A program made the position numbers and the translations under genes. From NCBI GenBank assembly GCA_002706335.1, contig PAKZ01000034.1:1-58117 (forward strand): 58,117 nucleotides of DNA, read 5' to 3'. This document shows positions 8,101 through 15,794 of this stretch, in pieces (the first letter of the stretch is position 1; each line of letters opens with the position of its first letter). This DNA comes from Ahrensia sp. GTDB taxonomy: Bacteria; Pseudomonadota; Alphaproteobacteria; Rhizobiales; Rhizobiaceae. A model generated the notes under the pieces. It saw only the letters and a program-made list of their open reading frames with translations. It searched no databases and was not told the DNA's origin.

Positions 8101-8682
8101 CTAACGGTTTTCGCCGGGCGTCCACAACACGTCGCGCGCGCCGTCCTCGTTGACGGCGCGCGATGCGACGAAAAGAAAGTCGGAGACCCGGTTGATATAG
8201 CGCAGCGCCTGCGCATTGACCGTCTCGCCCGGCGTCTGCGCCAGTTCCGTCATCAGCCGTTCCGCCCGCCGCGACACCGTGCGCGCCAGATGCAGCGCCG
8301 CCGCCGCCGGCGAGCCGCCCGGCAGGATGAAGGATCGCAGCGGCTTGAGATCGGCGTTCAGCATGTCGATATCGGCCTCGATCCGCTTCACCTGCGTTTC
8401 GATGATGCGCAGCGGCTCGTATTGCGGCGGCTCGTCGGTTTCGGGCGTCGCCAGATCGGCGCCGAGATCGAAGAGATCGTTCTGGATACGCGCCAGTATC
8501 GCGTCGACCGGCCCGTCCATCCCGCTTGTGTGGATGCGCGCCATGCCGATACAGGCATTGGCCTCGTCGACGGTCCCGTAGGCCGCGACCCGCAGATCGT
8601 GTTTCGGCCGCCGCTCGCCGGTGCTGAGCGCCGTCGAGCCGTCATCGCCGGTCTTCGTGTAGATCTTGTTGAGGACAACCAA
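8101..8682 (-). CDS. PduO-type cob(I)yrinic acid a,c-diamide / cob(I)alamin adenosyltransferase
   Basis: Transfers the adenosyl group of ATP to cob(I)alamin, making coenzyme B12. At 193 residues it has the usual size. The N-terminal ATP-binding segment IYTKTGDDGSTALSTGER and the signature YGTVDEANACIG are intact, as are the arginine-containing LHLARTVSRRAERLM helix and LRYINRVSDFLFVASR near the C-terminus. The small HIG1 gene lies 10 bp upstream on the same strand. No cobalamin riboswitch or B12-dependent enzyme was seen nearby. In rhizobia this gene often neighbours etfBA, as roughly here. Confidence 0.94.
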   Translation of the reverse strand: MVVLNKIYTKTGDDGSTALSTGERRPKHDLRVAAYGTVDEANACIGMARIHTSGMDGPVDAILARIQNDLFDLGADLATPETDEPPQYEPLRIIETQVKRIEADIDMLNADLKPLRSFILPGGSPAAAALHLARTVSRRAERLMTELAQTPGETVNAQALRYINRVSDFLFVASRAVNEDGARDVLWTPGENR

Positions 8683-8692
8683 TTGATCCGCC

Positions 8693-8896
8693 TCAGCCCG
8701 CGCCGTTGGAGCGCGCGATATAGATGCCGATGACGATGACCACGACCGCGATCGCCTGCAGGAAAACGCGGAGCTGCATCATCTTGTTGGAGAAATTGGA
8801 GTCGCCCTGACGCATCAGGTTGCGCAGGCCGACGAACAGCACCGCGACGACCGCCAGCATGACGACGAGAGCGAGATAAGTCATTCCAGTGGACAT
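8693..8896 (-). CDS. Twin-transmembrane HIG1 domain protein
   Basis: A 67-residue inner-membrane protein with two hydrophobic helices joined by a short polar loop, GLRNLMRQGDSNFSNKMMQL. That loop followed by the second helix is the HIG1 (hypoxia-induced protein) signature. Related mitochondrial proteins (Rcf1) help assemble and regulate cytochrome oxidase supercomplexes. In alphaproteobacteria the role is less clear. It sits just upstream of the adenosyltransferase gene and is probably co-transcribed with it. The start ATG at 8896 is preceded by a purine-rich GGAATA on the coding strand. Confidence 0.88.
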   Translation of the reverse strand: MSTGMTYLALVVMLAVVAVLFVGLRNLMRQGDSNFSNKMMQLRVFLQAIAVVVIVIGIYIARSNGAG

Positions 8897-8941
8897 GATA
8901 TTCCTGTTCCGCCGGCGATTTGACCCGGCTATGCCCTGAAT

Positions 8942-9775
8942 CTAGGTGCTCCGCGCCGCGAGTCGATAGAAAAGCGCCGCCGGAAGCAGCCATTTCCCGA
9001 ACACGCCGATCCGCGCTTGCGGCGTCACCACGTAATGCGGCTTCGGCTTAGCCGCCGTCAGCGCATGCTTCAAGTCACGATAGACCCACCCGGCGGCCCG
9101 CCCGCCATCGTCCGGCGTCCCCCCGGCTTCCAGTTCCCCGATCCGCTTGTCATAGGCTTTTGCGTGGACGCTGCCTTCGATGTCGACATATTTGCGCGCG
9201 AAGACCAGGCCGTTCGCCGCCAGTCGCGACGGCACCGGCCCCGGCTCGATCAGGGATACATGGATTCCGCTGCCCTGCAGCTCCATGCGCTGTGTCAGCA
9301 TCAGCCCTTCCAGCGCATATTTCGATGCGACATAAGCGCCGCGCAGCGGCGCCGGCACCAGGCCGAGGATCGACGAGCAGTGGACGATGCGGCCATGCCC
9401 CTGCCTGCGCATCGCGCCGACGGCCATCCGCGTCAATTCGTGCCAGCCGAAGACATTGGCCTCGAACTGCTCGCGCAATGCCGTAACCGGCAAATCCTCC
9501 ACCGCGCCCGGCTGTGCATGCGCGCCATTGTTGAAGAGCGCGTCGAGGGTGCCGCCGGTGGCGTTCATGACGGCGTCAAAGGCGGCGCGTATGGAATTCG
9601 CGTCGCGATAATCCAGATAGATCGCATCGAAGCCGTTATCAGACAGCTGTTTGAGGTCTTCCGGCTTGCGTGCGGTCGCGAACACGCGATATCCGTCCTC
9701 GCGGAGACGACGGGCGCAGAATTCGCCTATTCCGGTCGAACAGCCGGTAATGAGGATTGTCGGTTTCCGGGTCAT
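8942..9775 (-). CDS. Short-chain dehydrogenase/reductase (SDR) family oxidoreductase
   Basis: A 277-residue classical SDR. The cofactor motif TGCSTGIGE (TGxxxGxG) is at the N-terminus, NNGAH replaces the usual NNAG strand, and the catalytic Ser-Tyr-Lys triad is in HCSSILG and YVASKYALEG. The KPEDLKQL segment after the second strand suggests NADP. The long C-terminal tail includes a positively charged segment (TAAKPKPHYVVTPQARIG), as in SDRs that act on bulky or lipid substrates. The true substrate cannot be inferred. It is divergent from the YihY gene with only about 40 bp between starts. Confidence 0.9.
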   Translation of the reverse strand: MTRKPTILITGCSTGIGEFCARRLREDGYRVFATARKPEDLKQLSDNGFDAIYLDYRDANSIRAAFDAVMNATGGTLDALFNNGAHAQPGAVEDLPVTALREQFEANVFGWHELTRMAVGAMRRQGHGRIVHCSSILGLVPAPLRGAYVASKYALEGLMLTQRMELQGSGIHVSLIEPGPVPSRLAANGLVFARKYVDIEGSVHAKAYDKRIGELEAGGTPDDGGRAAGWVYRDLKHALTAAKPKPHYVVTPQARIGVFGKWLLPAALFYRLAARST

Positions 9776-9813
9776 CGTGATTCGGGACTGTAGCTTATGG
9801 AGGGCTTTTCCAC

Positions 9814-10704
9814 ATTCGTTCCCGCAGGAAAATCATCCGCGCCGCGCTTTGGCACATCGGCCGCGATGCGCTTGGCCACTTCAACTCGACCGACGGTTGG
9901 GCGCTGGCCAGCCATGTCGCGTTGTCGGCGCTGCTGGCGATTTTTCCGTTCCTGATCTTCGCCACCACGCTGGCCGGCTTTCTCGGCGCCGATCGCTTCG
10001 CCGATACGGCCGTGCATCTGGTCTTCGACACGTGGCCGGAACGCATTGCCGCGCCGATCGCCCGCGAGGTTCAGAACGTGCTTACCGTGCAGCGCGGCGG
10101 GCTGTTGACCGTCTCCGTCCTTGCCGCCGCCTTCTTTGCCTCCAACGGCATCGAGGCGCTGCGCGTCGCGCTGAACCGGGCCTACCGCGTCGAGGAAACC
10201 CGCTCGATCTTCACCATCCGGCTGCAAAGCCTCGGCTTCATCATCATCGCCACTTTCGGGATCATGGCGATCTCCTTCCTGCTCGTCCTCGCGCCGCTTG
10301 CCTTCAGGCTGGCGCAACAATGGATGCCCGGCATCGAGACGATCTCGGTCTCCATCGGCTTCTGGCGCTTCACGATCGCGCTTGTCGTCCTCGTCGCCGG
10401 CCTCTTCGTCGCGCACAAATGGCTGCCCAACGGCAAGCGCAGTTTCGCTTCGCTGGTGCCGGGCATCGTGCTGACGCTGGCGGCATGGGTGCTCGGCGCG
10501 ATTCTGTTCGCGTCCTATCTGGAGACCTTCGCCAATTACGTGACCACCTATGCCGGCCTCGCCTCGCTGATGATCGCGCTGGTTTTCCTCTACATCATCG
10601 CGGCGATCTTCATCGTCGGCGCCGAGGTGAACGCCGCGACCATCCGCTTTCGGGAAGCCAAGGCGCTGGTCGCCATGTCGGCTGCGGACCGTGGCAAATC
10701 CTGA
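9814..10704 (+). CDS. YihY/virulence factor BrkB family membrane protein, start codon unusual
   Basis: Polytopic inner-membrane protein with about six helices, once misannotated as RNase BN. The family N-terminus is plain in this frame: ALWHIGRDALGHFNSTDGWA then LASHVALSALLAIFPFLIF. Later family motifs include FFASNGIEALRVALNRAYRV and VPGIVLTLAAWVLGAILFAS. The frame has no ATG, GTG or TTG between a stop at 9778-9780 and TTG 9922, which would delete the conserved start. ATT at 9814 follows GGAGGG (9799-9804) with 9-nt spacing, so I place the start there. Alternatively ATG 9797 in another frame joins by one added base in the A run 9829-9832, meaning a frameshift or sequencing error. Function is unknown. 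Confidence 0.8.
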   Translation: MRSRRKIIRAALWHIGRDALGHFNSTDGWALASHVALSALLAIFPFLIFATTLAGFLGADRFADTAVHLVFDTWPERIAAPIAREVQNVLTVQRGGLLTVSVLAAAFFASNGIEALRVALNRAYRVEETRSIFTIRLQSLGFIIIATFGIMAISFLLVLAPLAFRLAQQWMPGIETISVSIGFWRFTIALVVLVAGLFVAHKWLPNGKRSFASLVPGIVLTLAAWVLGAILFASYLETFANYVTTYAGLASLMIALVFLYIIAAIFIVGAEVNAATIRFREAKALVAMSAADRGKS

Positions 10705-10797
10705 CAATTCAGCTCAATTGCGAACCTTCGCGCCAAGTCCCGCTTAATAGACATACCATAGGATAAACGATCGCCGGATTGGCAGCGGAGGTCGAGC

Positions 10798-11091
10798 GTG
10801 CTTACGGAATTCGACAATTTCTCGCTGATCGCTTTCACCCTCGCTCTCGCGGTCGGGGCCTACTTCCTCGCCGCCGCGACCGACAATGTGATCGGATCCG
10901 ACGGTTTCGGCACAATTCCGAACATGATCATCCTGATCGCCGGGGCCTTTCTGGGGCTCGTGGGTCTCGAGCATCTGAAACTGCCGATTCACAACGACGC
11001 GCTGCGGATGTTCGCCTGCGCGGCGGGCGCGTTCCTGTGCCTCGGCCTTATGTCCGTGCTGAAGGCCTTCGCCAACCGGCTGCACTACTGA
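10798..11091 (+). CDS. Small hypothetical membrane protein
   Basis: A 97-residue protein with three predicted membrane helices, ALAVGAYFLAA, IPNMIILIAGAFLGLVGLE and MFACAAGAFLCLGLMSVL. The GTG start at 10798 follows GCGGAGGTC with good spacing. No domain is recognised. It lies 94 bp after the YihY gene on the same strand and may be expressed with it. Coding is supported by codon use and the ribosome-binding site rather than homology. Confidence 0.65.
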   Translation: MLTEFDNFSLIAFTLALAVGAYFLAAATDNVIGSDGFGTIPNMIILIAGAFLGLVGLEHLKLPIHNDALRMFACAAGAFLCLGLMSVLKAFANRLHY

Positions 11092-11151
11092 CCTGGACCG
11101 GTTCCCGATCATGATGAATCGTGATCGGAAATTGCCGGTCCACACACAAAG

Positions 11152-12033
11152 CTAGCCCGGCAGGCCGATCATCCTGCGGATATCGCCCGGCGTCGCCCCC
11201 GCCGCGCGCAGCGATTGCAGGCTCGTGTCGCGATTGCTCTTCGACAGTTTCCGACCGTCATCGGCCAAGACCAGATCGTGATGGAAATAGTCCGGGCGCG
11301 GCAAACCGAGCAGATCCTGCAAAAGCACATGCACCGAGGTGGCGTGGAGCAGGTCGCGCCCGCGCACCACATGCGTCACGCCCTGCAACGCGTCGTCGAC
11401 CACCACGGAAAGGTTGTAGCTTGTCGGCGTGTCGCGCCGCGCGAGGATGACGTCGCCCCAGGCGGCCGGATCCGCCGCGATCTCGCCGGTTTCGCCGTCC
11501 GGCCCGAGGCCGCTCTCGTGCCACGACAAAGTCGAGCCGGCCCTCTCGATGGCGCGGGCCATGTCCAGGCGCAGGATATAGGGTGCATCCTCCTCGCCCT
11601 TCTCGTCCGGGCCGCCCGGATAGAGCGGCGCACCGTCGGGATCGCGCGGCCAGGACGTGCCCGCCTGCTCGCCCGCCTCCACCAGCCGCCTGATGTCGGA
11701 ACGGCTGAGATAGGCGCGGTAGACCAGCCCTTCGCCTTCCAGCGCTTCCAAAGCGGCGCGGTAATCGGCAAAATGCTCCGACTGGCGGCGCACCGGTTTC
11801 TCCCAGGACAGGCCGAGCCAGTCGAGATCCTCCAGCAAAGCCGCCTCCAAAGCTGGCGAACAGCGGTCCGTGTCGATATCCTCCATGCGCAACAGGAACC
11901 GTCCGCCCGCGTCGCGCGCCATTTCGAAATTGAGTATGGCGGAATAGGCATGGCCGAGATGCAGCGCCCCGTTGGGGCTGGGCGCAAAACGGAACACGGG
12001 CTGGTGGTCGGAAGCGGAGACATCTTGGGTCAT
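11152..12033 (-). CDS. gluQ: Glutamyl-Q tRNA(Asp) synthetase
   Basis: A truncated glutamyl-tRNA synthetase paralogue lacking the anticodon-binding domain. It activates glutamate and attaches it to queuosine at the wobble base of tRNA-Asp. The 293-residue catalytic core has the HIGH-like APSPNGALHLGHAYSA and the KMSKS-like DGRKLSKSNRD. The Escherichia coli enzyme binds zinc through a CxC pair in this region, but here the aligned stretch reads VYRAYLSRSD with no cysteine, so that site is missing. ATG 12033 is chosen. A longer in-frame start at 12105 would run into the divergent glycosylase gene and adds nothing conserved. Confidence 0.92.
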   Translation of the reverse strand: MTQDVSASDHQPVFRFAPSPNGALHLGHAYSAILNFEMARDAGGRFLLRMEDIDTDRCSPALEAALLEDLDWLGLSWEKPVRRQSEHFADYRAALEALEGEGLVYRAYLSRSDIRRLVEAGEQAGTSWPRDPDGAPLYPGGPDEKGEEDAPYILRLDMARAIERAGSTLSWHESGLGPDGETGEIAADPAAWGDVILARRDTPTSYNLSVVVDDALQGVTHVVRGRDLLHATSVHVLLQDLLGLPRPDYFHHDLVLADDGRKLSKSNRDTSLQSLRAAGATPGDIRRMIGLPG

Positions 12034-12067
12034 AACTGGCGATCTAGGTAGAGGCGACGCGACGCCA

Positions 12068-12724
12068 GTGCAATCGCTGTCGCCAATCGACACCAGCGAC
12101 GACATCGCCCGGGGTCTCGCTTATCTGAGCGCCGCCGATCCGCGTTTGGATGCCGTCATCGCCGAGGCCGGAGAGGTGCCGCTGCGCCGCTCGGAGTCCG
12201 GCTTTGCCAGTCTGGCCTCGGTCATCGTATCGCAGCAGGTCTCCAAGCAGAGCGCCGCCGCGATCTGGGATCGCCTGACCCGGCTCATCGATCCGCTCGG
12301 TCCCGCTGCCTTTCTGGCCGGCGGCGAGGATGCGTGGCGGGAAGCCGGCCTGTCGCGCCCCAAACAGCGCACGCTTGTCTTCGTGAGCGAGGCGGTTCTG
12401 GAGGGCCGGCTCGACCTCGATCATATGTGCCGGATCGACGGCGCGGCGGCGATCGCCGAGATGACCGCGATCAAGGGCATCGGGCCATGGACAGCCGAAG
12501 TCTATCTGCTGTTCGCGGCGGGCCACCCCGACATCTTCCCGTCAGGCGACGTCGCGCTGCAGGCAGCGGTGGCCGACGCCTTCGAGCTTCCCTCGCGTCC
12601 GGCCGAGAAGCAGTTGCGGACAATGGCCGAATCATGGGCGCCCTGGCGCGGCGTGGCGGCACGGCTTTTCTGGTCATTTTACGCCGCGCGGCGCGGACGC
12701 GCCGTCATGCCCGTCGACAGCTGA
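12068..12724 (+). CDS. DNA-3-methyladenine glycosylase, AlkA/HhH-GPD superfamily
   Basis: Base-excision repair enzyme removing alkylated purines. The helix-hairpin-helix plus Gly/Pro-Asp signature is clear: MTAIKGIGPWTAEVYLLFAA followed by the catalytic aspartate in FPSGDVALQAAV. An upstream SVIVSQQVSKQSAAAIWDRL helix is typical of the AlkA group. The start is uncertain. GTG 12068 with GTAGAGG upstream gives 218 residues beginning VQSLSPIDTSDD, while TTG 11972 would overlap gluQ. It is divergent from gluQ, with 34 bp between starts. Confidence 0.9.
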   Translation: MQSLSPIDTSDDIARGLAYLSAADPRLDAVIAEAGEVPLRRSESGFASLASVIVSQQVSKQSAAAIWDRLTRLIDPLGPAAFLAGGEDAWREAGLSRPKQRTLVFVSEAVLEGRLDLDHMCRIDGAAAIAEMTAIKGIGPWTAEVYLLFAAGHPDIFPSGDVALQAAVADAFELPSRPAEKQLRTMAESWAPWRGVAARLFWSFYAARRGRAVMPVDS

Positions 12725-12736
12725 ACAAACAAGCGA

Positions 12737-12764
12737 TTGAAATTTTTGCCGTTTTTGCTACAAC
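12737..12764 (+). promoter_or_regulatory. candidate promoter of the HNH gene
   Basis: TTGAAA (12737-12742) and TACAAC (12759-12764) are separated by 16 bp in the AT-richer gap between the glycosylase and HNH genes. The match is moderate. Confidence 0.35.
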
Positions 12765-12850
12765 GCAGATAACGCGGCAATGCTTCACAAGGATGTCACA
12801 ACGCGCTTACTATATGGCCACGGAAACATCGTGATACGAAGAGGTGAGCC

Positions 12851-13408
12851 TTGACGATTGCGGTCTCGCCGGACAGCCTTCCGGCGCTCGTCTTGAATGC
12901 GGATTACCGTCCGCTGAGTTATTATCCCTTGTCGCTCTGGTCCTGGCAGGACGCGATCAAGGCGGTCTTTCTCGACCGTGTGAACATCGTGGCCGAATAC
13001 GACCACGCGGTCTCATCGCCGTCGTTTGCGATGAAGGTTCCAAGCGTCGTTTGCCTGAAAAGCTACGTCAAACCCTCGGCCCATCCGGCCTTCACCCGCT
13101 TCAATGTCTTCCTGCGGGACCGGTTCCAGTGCCAGTATTGCGGCTCGCCCGACGACCTGACCTTCGACCATCTCATTCCGCGCCGCTTCGGCGGCCAGAC
13201 GACATGGGAAAACATCGTCACGGCCTGCTCGCCCTGCAATCTGAGGAAGGGCGGCAAGATGCCCCGGGAATCGGGCATGATGCCGCATCAAAAACCCTTC
13301 CATCCCACCGTGCACGACCTGCACAACAATGGCCGAAGTTTTCCGCCCAACTATCTTCACGAAAGCTGGATGGATTACCTTTACTGGGATGTCGAGCTGG
13401 AACCCTGA
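12851..13408 (+). CDS. HNH endonuclease domain protein
   Basis: A 185-residue protein of the widespread bacterial single-domain HNH type beginning with LPALVLNADYRPLSYYPLSL. The zinc-bound HNH core lies at about residues 92-137: FQCQYCGSPDDLTFDHLIPR, FGGQTTWENIV and CSPCNLRKGG. CxxC pairs and the catalytic DH are intact. TTG 12851 is taken as the start because GAGGTGAG ends about 3 bp upstream and the conserved N-terminus begins at once. Members are usually stand-alone chromosomal genes of unknown cellular role; no restriction or phage context is visible here. Confidence 0.9.
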   Translation: MTIAVSPDSLPALVLNADYRPLSYYPLSLWSWQDAIKAVFLDRVNIVAEYDHAVSSPSFAMKVPSVVCLKSYVKPSAHPAFTRFNVFLRDRFQCQYCGSPDDLTFDHLIPRRFGGQTTWENIVTACSPCNLRKGGKMPRESGMMPHQKPFHPTVHDLHNNGRSFPPNYLHESWMDYLYWDVELEP

Positions 13409-13448
13409 TCGGGTCTCCGGCCTTTTTTGAAGCCTGACCCGGCCTTGA

Positions 13449-13964
13449 TCAGGCTTTGCGCAGCGCCGACCGGTAGGCGATCGCCGCCAGGATCAGGCTG
13501 GCAACCACGTTCCACCCGGCAAAGGACAATCCGAGGAAACGGCCCGCCGCCTGGTCGCAGGCCGGCGGCGTGACGCTGTCCAGCGAGCCAAGAAGATCGC
13601 CGGCATTGTTCGCCAGGCCGCTCGTTGCCGATGTCGAGCAATCGGCGGGCCCTGCCCACCAGTGCCATTCGACGCCGGAATGATAGATCGCCATCGCCAG
13701 TCCGACCGTCATCAGCAGGCCGACGATCGCCAGCAGCAGCCTTGCGATCCATGCCGGCATGCGCATGCCCGCGGCAATCGCCGCCAACAACGCCACCGGC
13801 ACGCCGGTATAATAGGGAATGCGCTCTTCGAGGCAGAGCTTGCAGGGGATGAAGCCGCCTATGTGTTCGAAGCCCAGCGCCGTTCCGACCACGGCCGCCA
13901 TGGCCACCGCCAGAAACAGTGCCGTCATCATGTGAAAGCGGGCGGAACCATGTGTCGATGTCAT
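13449..13964 (-). CDS. dsbB: Disulfide bond formation protein B
   Basis: Four-helix inner-membrane protein that reoxidises periplasmic DsbA and passes electrons to ubiquinone. The quinone-proximal pair is PCKLC (Cys41, Cys44) and the second periplasmic pair is Cys109 and Cys136, in GPADCSTS and PPACDQA. ATG 13964 is chosen because the family starts just before the first helix and GGAAAC lies 6 bp upstream. The gene follows the YqaA-like gene on the same strand, 13 bp downstream, so the two are likely co-transcribed. No dsbA is present in the window. Confidence 0.9.
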   Translation of the reverse strand: MTSTHGSARFHMMTALFLAVAMAAVVGTALGFEHIGGFIPCKLCLEERIPYYTGVPVALLAAIAAGMRMPAWIARLLLAIVGLLMTVGLAMAIYHSGVEWHWWAGPADCSTSATSGLANNAGDLLGSLDSVTPPACDQAAGRFLGLSFAGWNVVASLILAAIAYRSALRKA

Positions 13965-13977
13965 AGGAGTTTCCAGT

Positions 13978-14565
13978 CTAGAACAGGTAGCGCACGGCAA
14001 CGAAACCGCCGAGCAGCAAGACCACGAAAAGGGTAAAAAGAAGGCCGAGATACTTCTCGATGAAATCGCGGATCGGCGCGCCGAACCAGAAAAGCAGGCC
14101 CGATACGATCAGGAAGCGCAGGCCGCGCGACACAATCGACGCGACGATGAAGATCGGCAGGCTGAGGCCGGCGGCTCCCGATGCAATCGTGATGACCTTG
14201 TAGGGAAACGGCGTCAGCCCGGCGATCAGCACGAACCACCAGCCCCAGTCCTTGAAGATCGCCCGGAACTCGTCGAACTTGTCGAGATAACCGTAGAATT
14301 CCAGCAGCGGCACGGCGGCCTGTTCGTAGAGGAACATGCCGATTGCGTATCCAAGCAGCGCGCCAAGGATCGAGGCTGCCGTGCAGACCAGCGCATAACG
14401 CAGCCACTTCGCCTTGTCCGCAAGCACCATGGGGATCAGCAGGACATCCGGCGGGATCGGGAAGAACGAGCTCTCCATGAAGGAGACCGCGGCGAGCATG
14501 CGCTCGGCATGGCGGGTCGCGGCGAGACCCATGGTCCAGTCGTAAAGCCTGCGAATCATGTTCAT
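13978..14565 (-). CDS. YqaA/DedA-like (VTT domain) membrane protein
   Basis: Small inner-membrane protein of the SNARE-associated/VTT (DedA) superfamily, about 195 residues. The conserved reentrant-loop region FMESSFFPIPPDVLLIPMVL and the later GLTPFPYKVITIASGAAG, with its functional Pro and Lys/Arg, are present. Relatives act as lipid scramblases or flippases in membrane homeostasis, and YqaA-type members are uncharacterised. ATG 14565 is preferred for ACGGGA about 10 bp upstream. ATG 14559 and ATG 14601 are possible. It precedes dsbB. Confidence 0.87.
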   Translation of the reverse strand: MNMIRRLYDWTMGLAATRHAERMLAAVSFMESSFFPIPPDVLLIPMVLADKAKWLRYALVCTAASILGALLGYAIGMFLYEQAAVPLLEFYGYLDKFDEFRAIFKDWGWWFVLIAGLTPFPYKVITIASGAAGLSLPIFIVASIVSRGLRFLIVSGLLFWFGAPIRDFIEKYLGLLFTLFVVLLLGGFVAVRYLF

Positions 14566-14730
14566 GCGGTCGATGTCCCGTTCGATGTCGCGCACGTCCA
14601 TAGGTCGCACGGGCGCGAAGCGCAATCGATCAGCCCACGCCGGGTTCGGAAAACTGCGCGACCTTGCCGCTTGACGCCCCCCGTGGCGGAACGCTAGACG
14701 ATTTGCGCACCGAAGCGACACGCTTCGCAT

Positions 14731-14815
14731 GCCCCTGTGGCGGAATTGGTAGACGCGCTCGACTCAAAATCGAGTTCCGCAAGGAGTGCTGGTTCGATCC
14801 CGGCCAGGGGCACCA
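14731..14815 (+). tRNA. tRNA-Leu (CAA)
   Basis: An 85-nt class II tRNA with acceptor stem GCCCCTG/CAGGGGC and encoded CCA end. The D-arm region GGCGGAATTGGTAGACGCGC is typical of leucine tRNAs. The anticodon stem CTCGA/TCGAG encloses loop CTCAAAA (anticodon CAA), and GGTTCGATCC forms the T arm. An AT-rich hairpin, AAAATC-TTC-GATTTT (14815-14829), starts at the last base and may help 3'-end formation. Confidence 0.97.
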
Positions 14816-14888
14816 AAATCTTCGATTTTGGATTCCTTGTTTGCAGGTTGCCGCCCGCCAACCCAACCTGGCGGTTTTAAAAAAACGG

Positions 14889-15794
14889 CTAGAACGTTTC
14901 GACCGCCCGCAGATGCTCGGCGAAATCCGGCGTAGCCATCAGCGCCTTGCAGCGCCCGAAGCGCCCGTCGGCATAGGCGCGGAAATCCTCCGCCGGATTG
15001 TTGTTGGCGAGCTGGATTAAGCCCCAAAGCGTCCACAAGAGGTCGCACATGGCCTTGTAGATCACCATGCGGCCGCGATCCTGCGGCGTCGCCTCGCCGC
15101 CGAAATAGGCGACGAGCATCTCTTCATCCTGGGCCGACGAGAAGCCGCCTTCGACGGACAGATCGCCGAGATCCCACATCGGATCGTTCATGCCGGAATA
15201 TTCCCAGTCGACGATCCACATGCGCCCGTCCGCATCGAGGAAGTTCTCGCACAGCGGATCACAATGGCAGGCGGCGAGCGGCACGGGATTGACGGCAAGC
15301 GCCTTGCGCACCGCCTCCGCTTCGCGCACCACATCGTGATAGCCGTCGGGCAGCGCCACGTCCTTTGTCGACAGGATGCCGAGATACTCGTCGATCATCG
15401 AAAACAGTTCGAAGCGGAACGGAAACACGGCCCCGGACAGATGCAGGCGGCGGAACGCCTCGCCCGCCCGCGCTGGCGCGCCGTCCCGGCGGGCGAAATT
15501 GTCCGGTGTCATCGTCACGCTGCCCTCGATGTAGCGCGTCACCATAACGCCGGTCGCCGGATCGAAATGCAAAAGCTCGGGGCTGACACCGGCCTTTGCG
15601 GTCTCCTTCGTGGCGACCGCCTCGTTGGCGCGGTCGATATATTCCTCTGTGCCCTTGCCGGGAATGCGCAGGCAGTAGTCGCCGACGCGGAAGACGAGAT
15701 TGGTCAGGCCGCCGAGCCGCCGCGGCTCTCCCGCATCTGCGAGAAGCGGGATCCCCGCAATGGCCTGTCTTGCCTCGTCCATCCCGTCCGTCAT
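14889..15794 (-). CDS. Choline-kinase-like phosphotransferase (second kinase of the cluster)
   Basis: A 301-residue aminoglycoside-phosphotransferase/choline-kinase-fold enzyme expected to transfer phosphate from ATP to a hydroxyl. The Brenner motif CHCDPLCENFL supplies the catalytic Asp and Asn. IVDWEYSGMNDPMWDLGDLS supplies the metal-binding Asp and matches the choline/ethanolamine kinase version of this loop. The N-terminal segment GGLTNLVFRVGDYCLRIPGK is the nucleotide-binding hairpin. Its ATG overlaps the upstream oxidoreductase stop by 4 bp (ATGA), so translation is probably coupled. It ends the seven-gene operon. The substrate is unknown; a choline-like amino alcohol is inferred. Confidence 0.87.
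   Translation of the reverse strand: MTDGMDEARQAIAGIPLLADAGEPRRLGGLTNLVFRVGDYCLRIPGKGTEEYIDRANEAVATKETAKAGVSPELLHFDPATGVMVTRYIEGSVTMTPDNFARRDGAPARAGEAFRRLHLSGAVFPFRFELFSMIDEYLGILSTKDVALPDGYHDVVREAEAVRKALAVNPVPLAACHCDPLCENFLDADGRMWIVDWEYSGMNDPMWDLGDLSVEGGFSSAQDEEMLVAYFGGEATPQDRGRMVIYKAMCDLLWTLWGLIQLANNNPAEDFRAYADGRFGRCKALMATPDFAEHLRAVETF

Noticed and set aside
8683-8960. Cobalamin riboswitch near the adenosyltransferase gene
   Set aside because: The spacer to the HIG1 gene is only 10 bp and neither it nor the region upstream of HIG1 contains a B12-box-like sequence.
14821-14888. Separate terminator for the kinase gene at 14889
   Set aside because: AT-rich GTTTT/AAAAC pairing is present near 14873-14885 but the stem is too weak to call.
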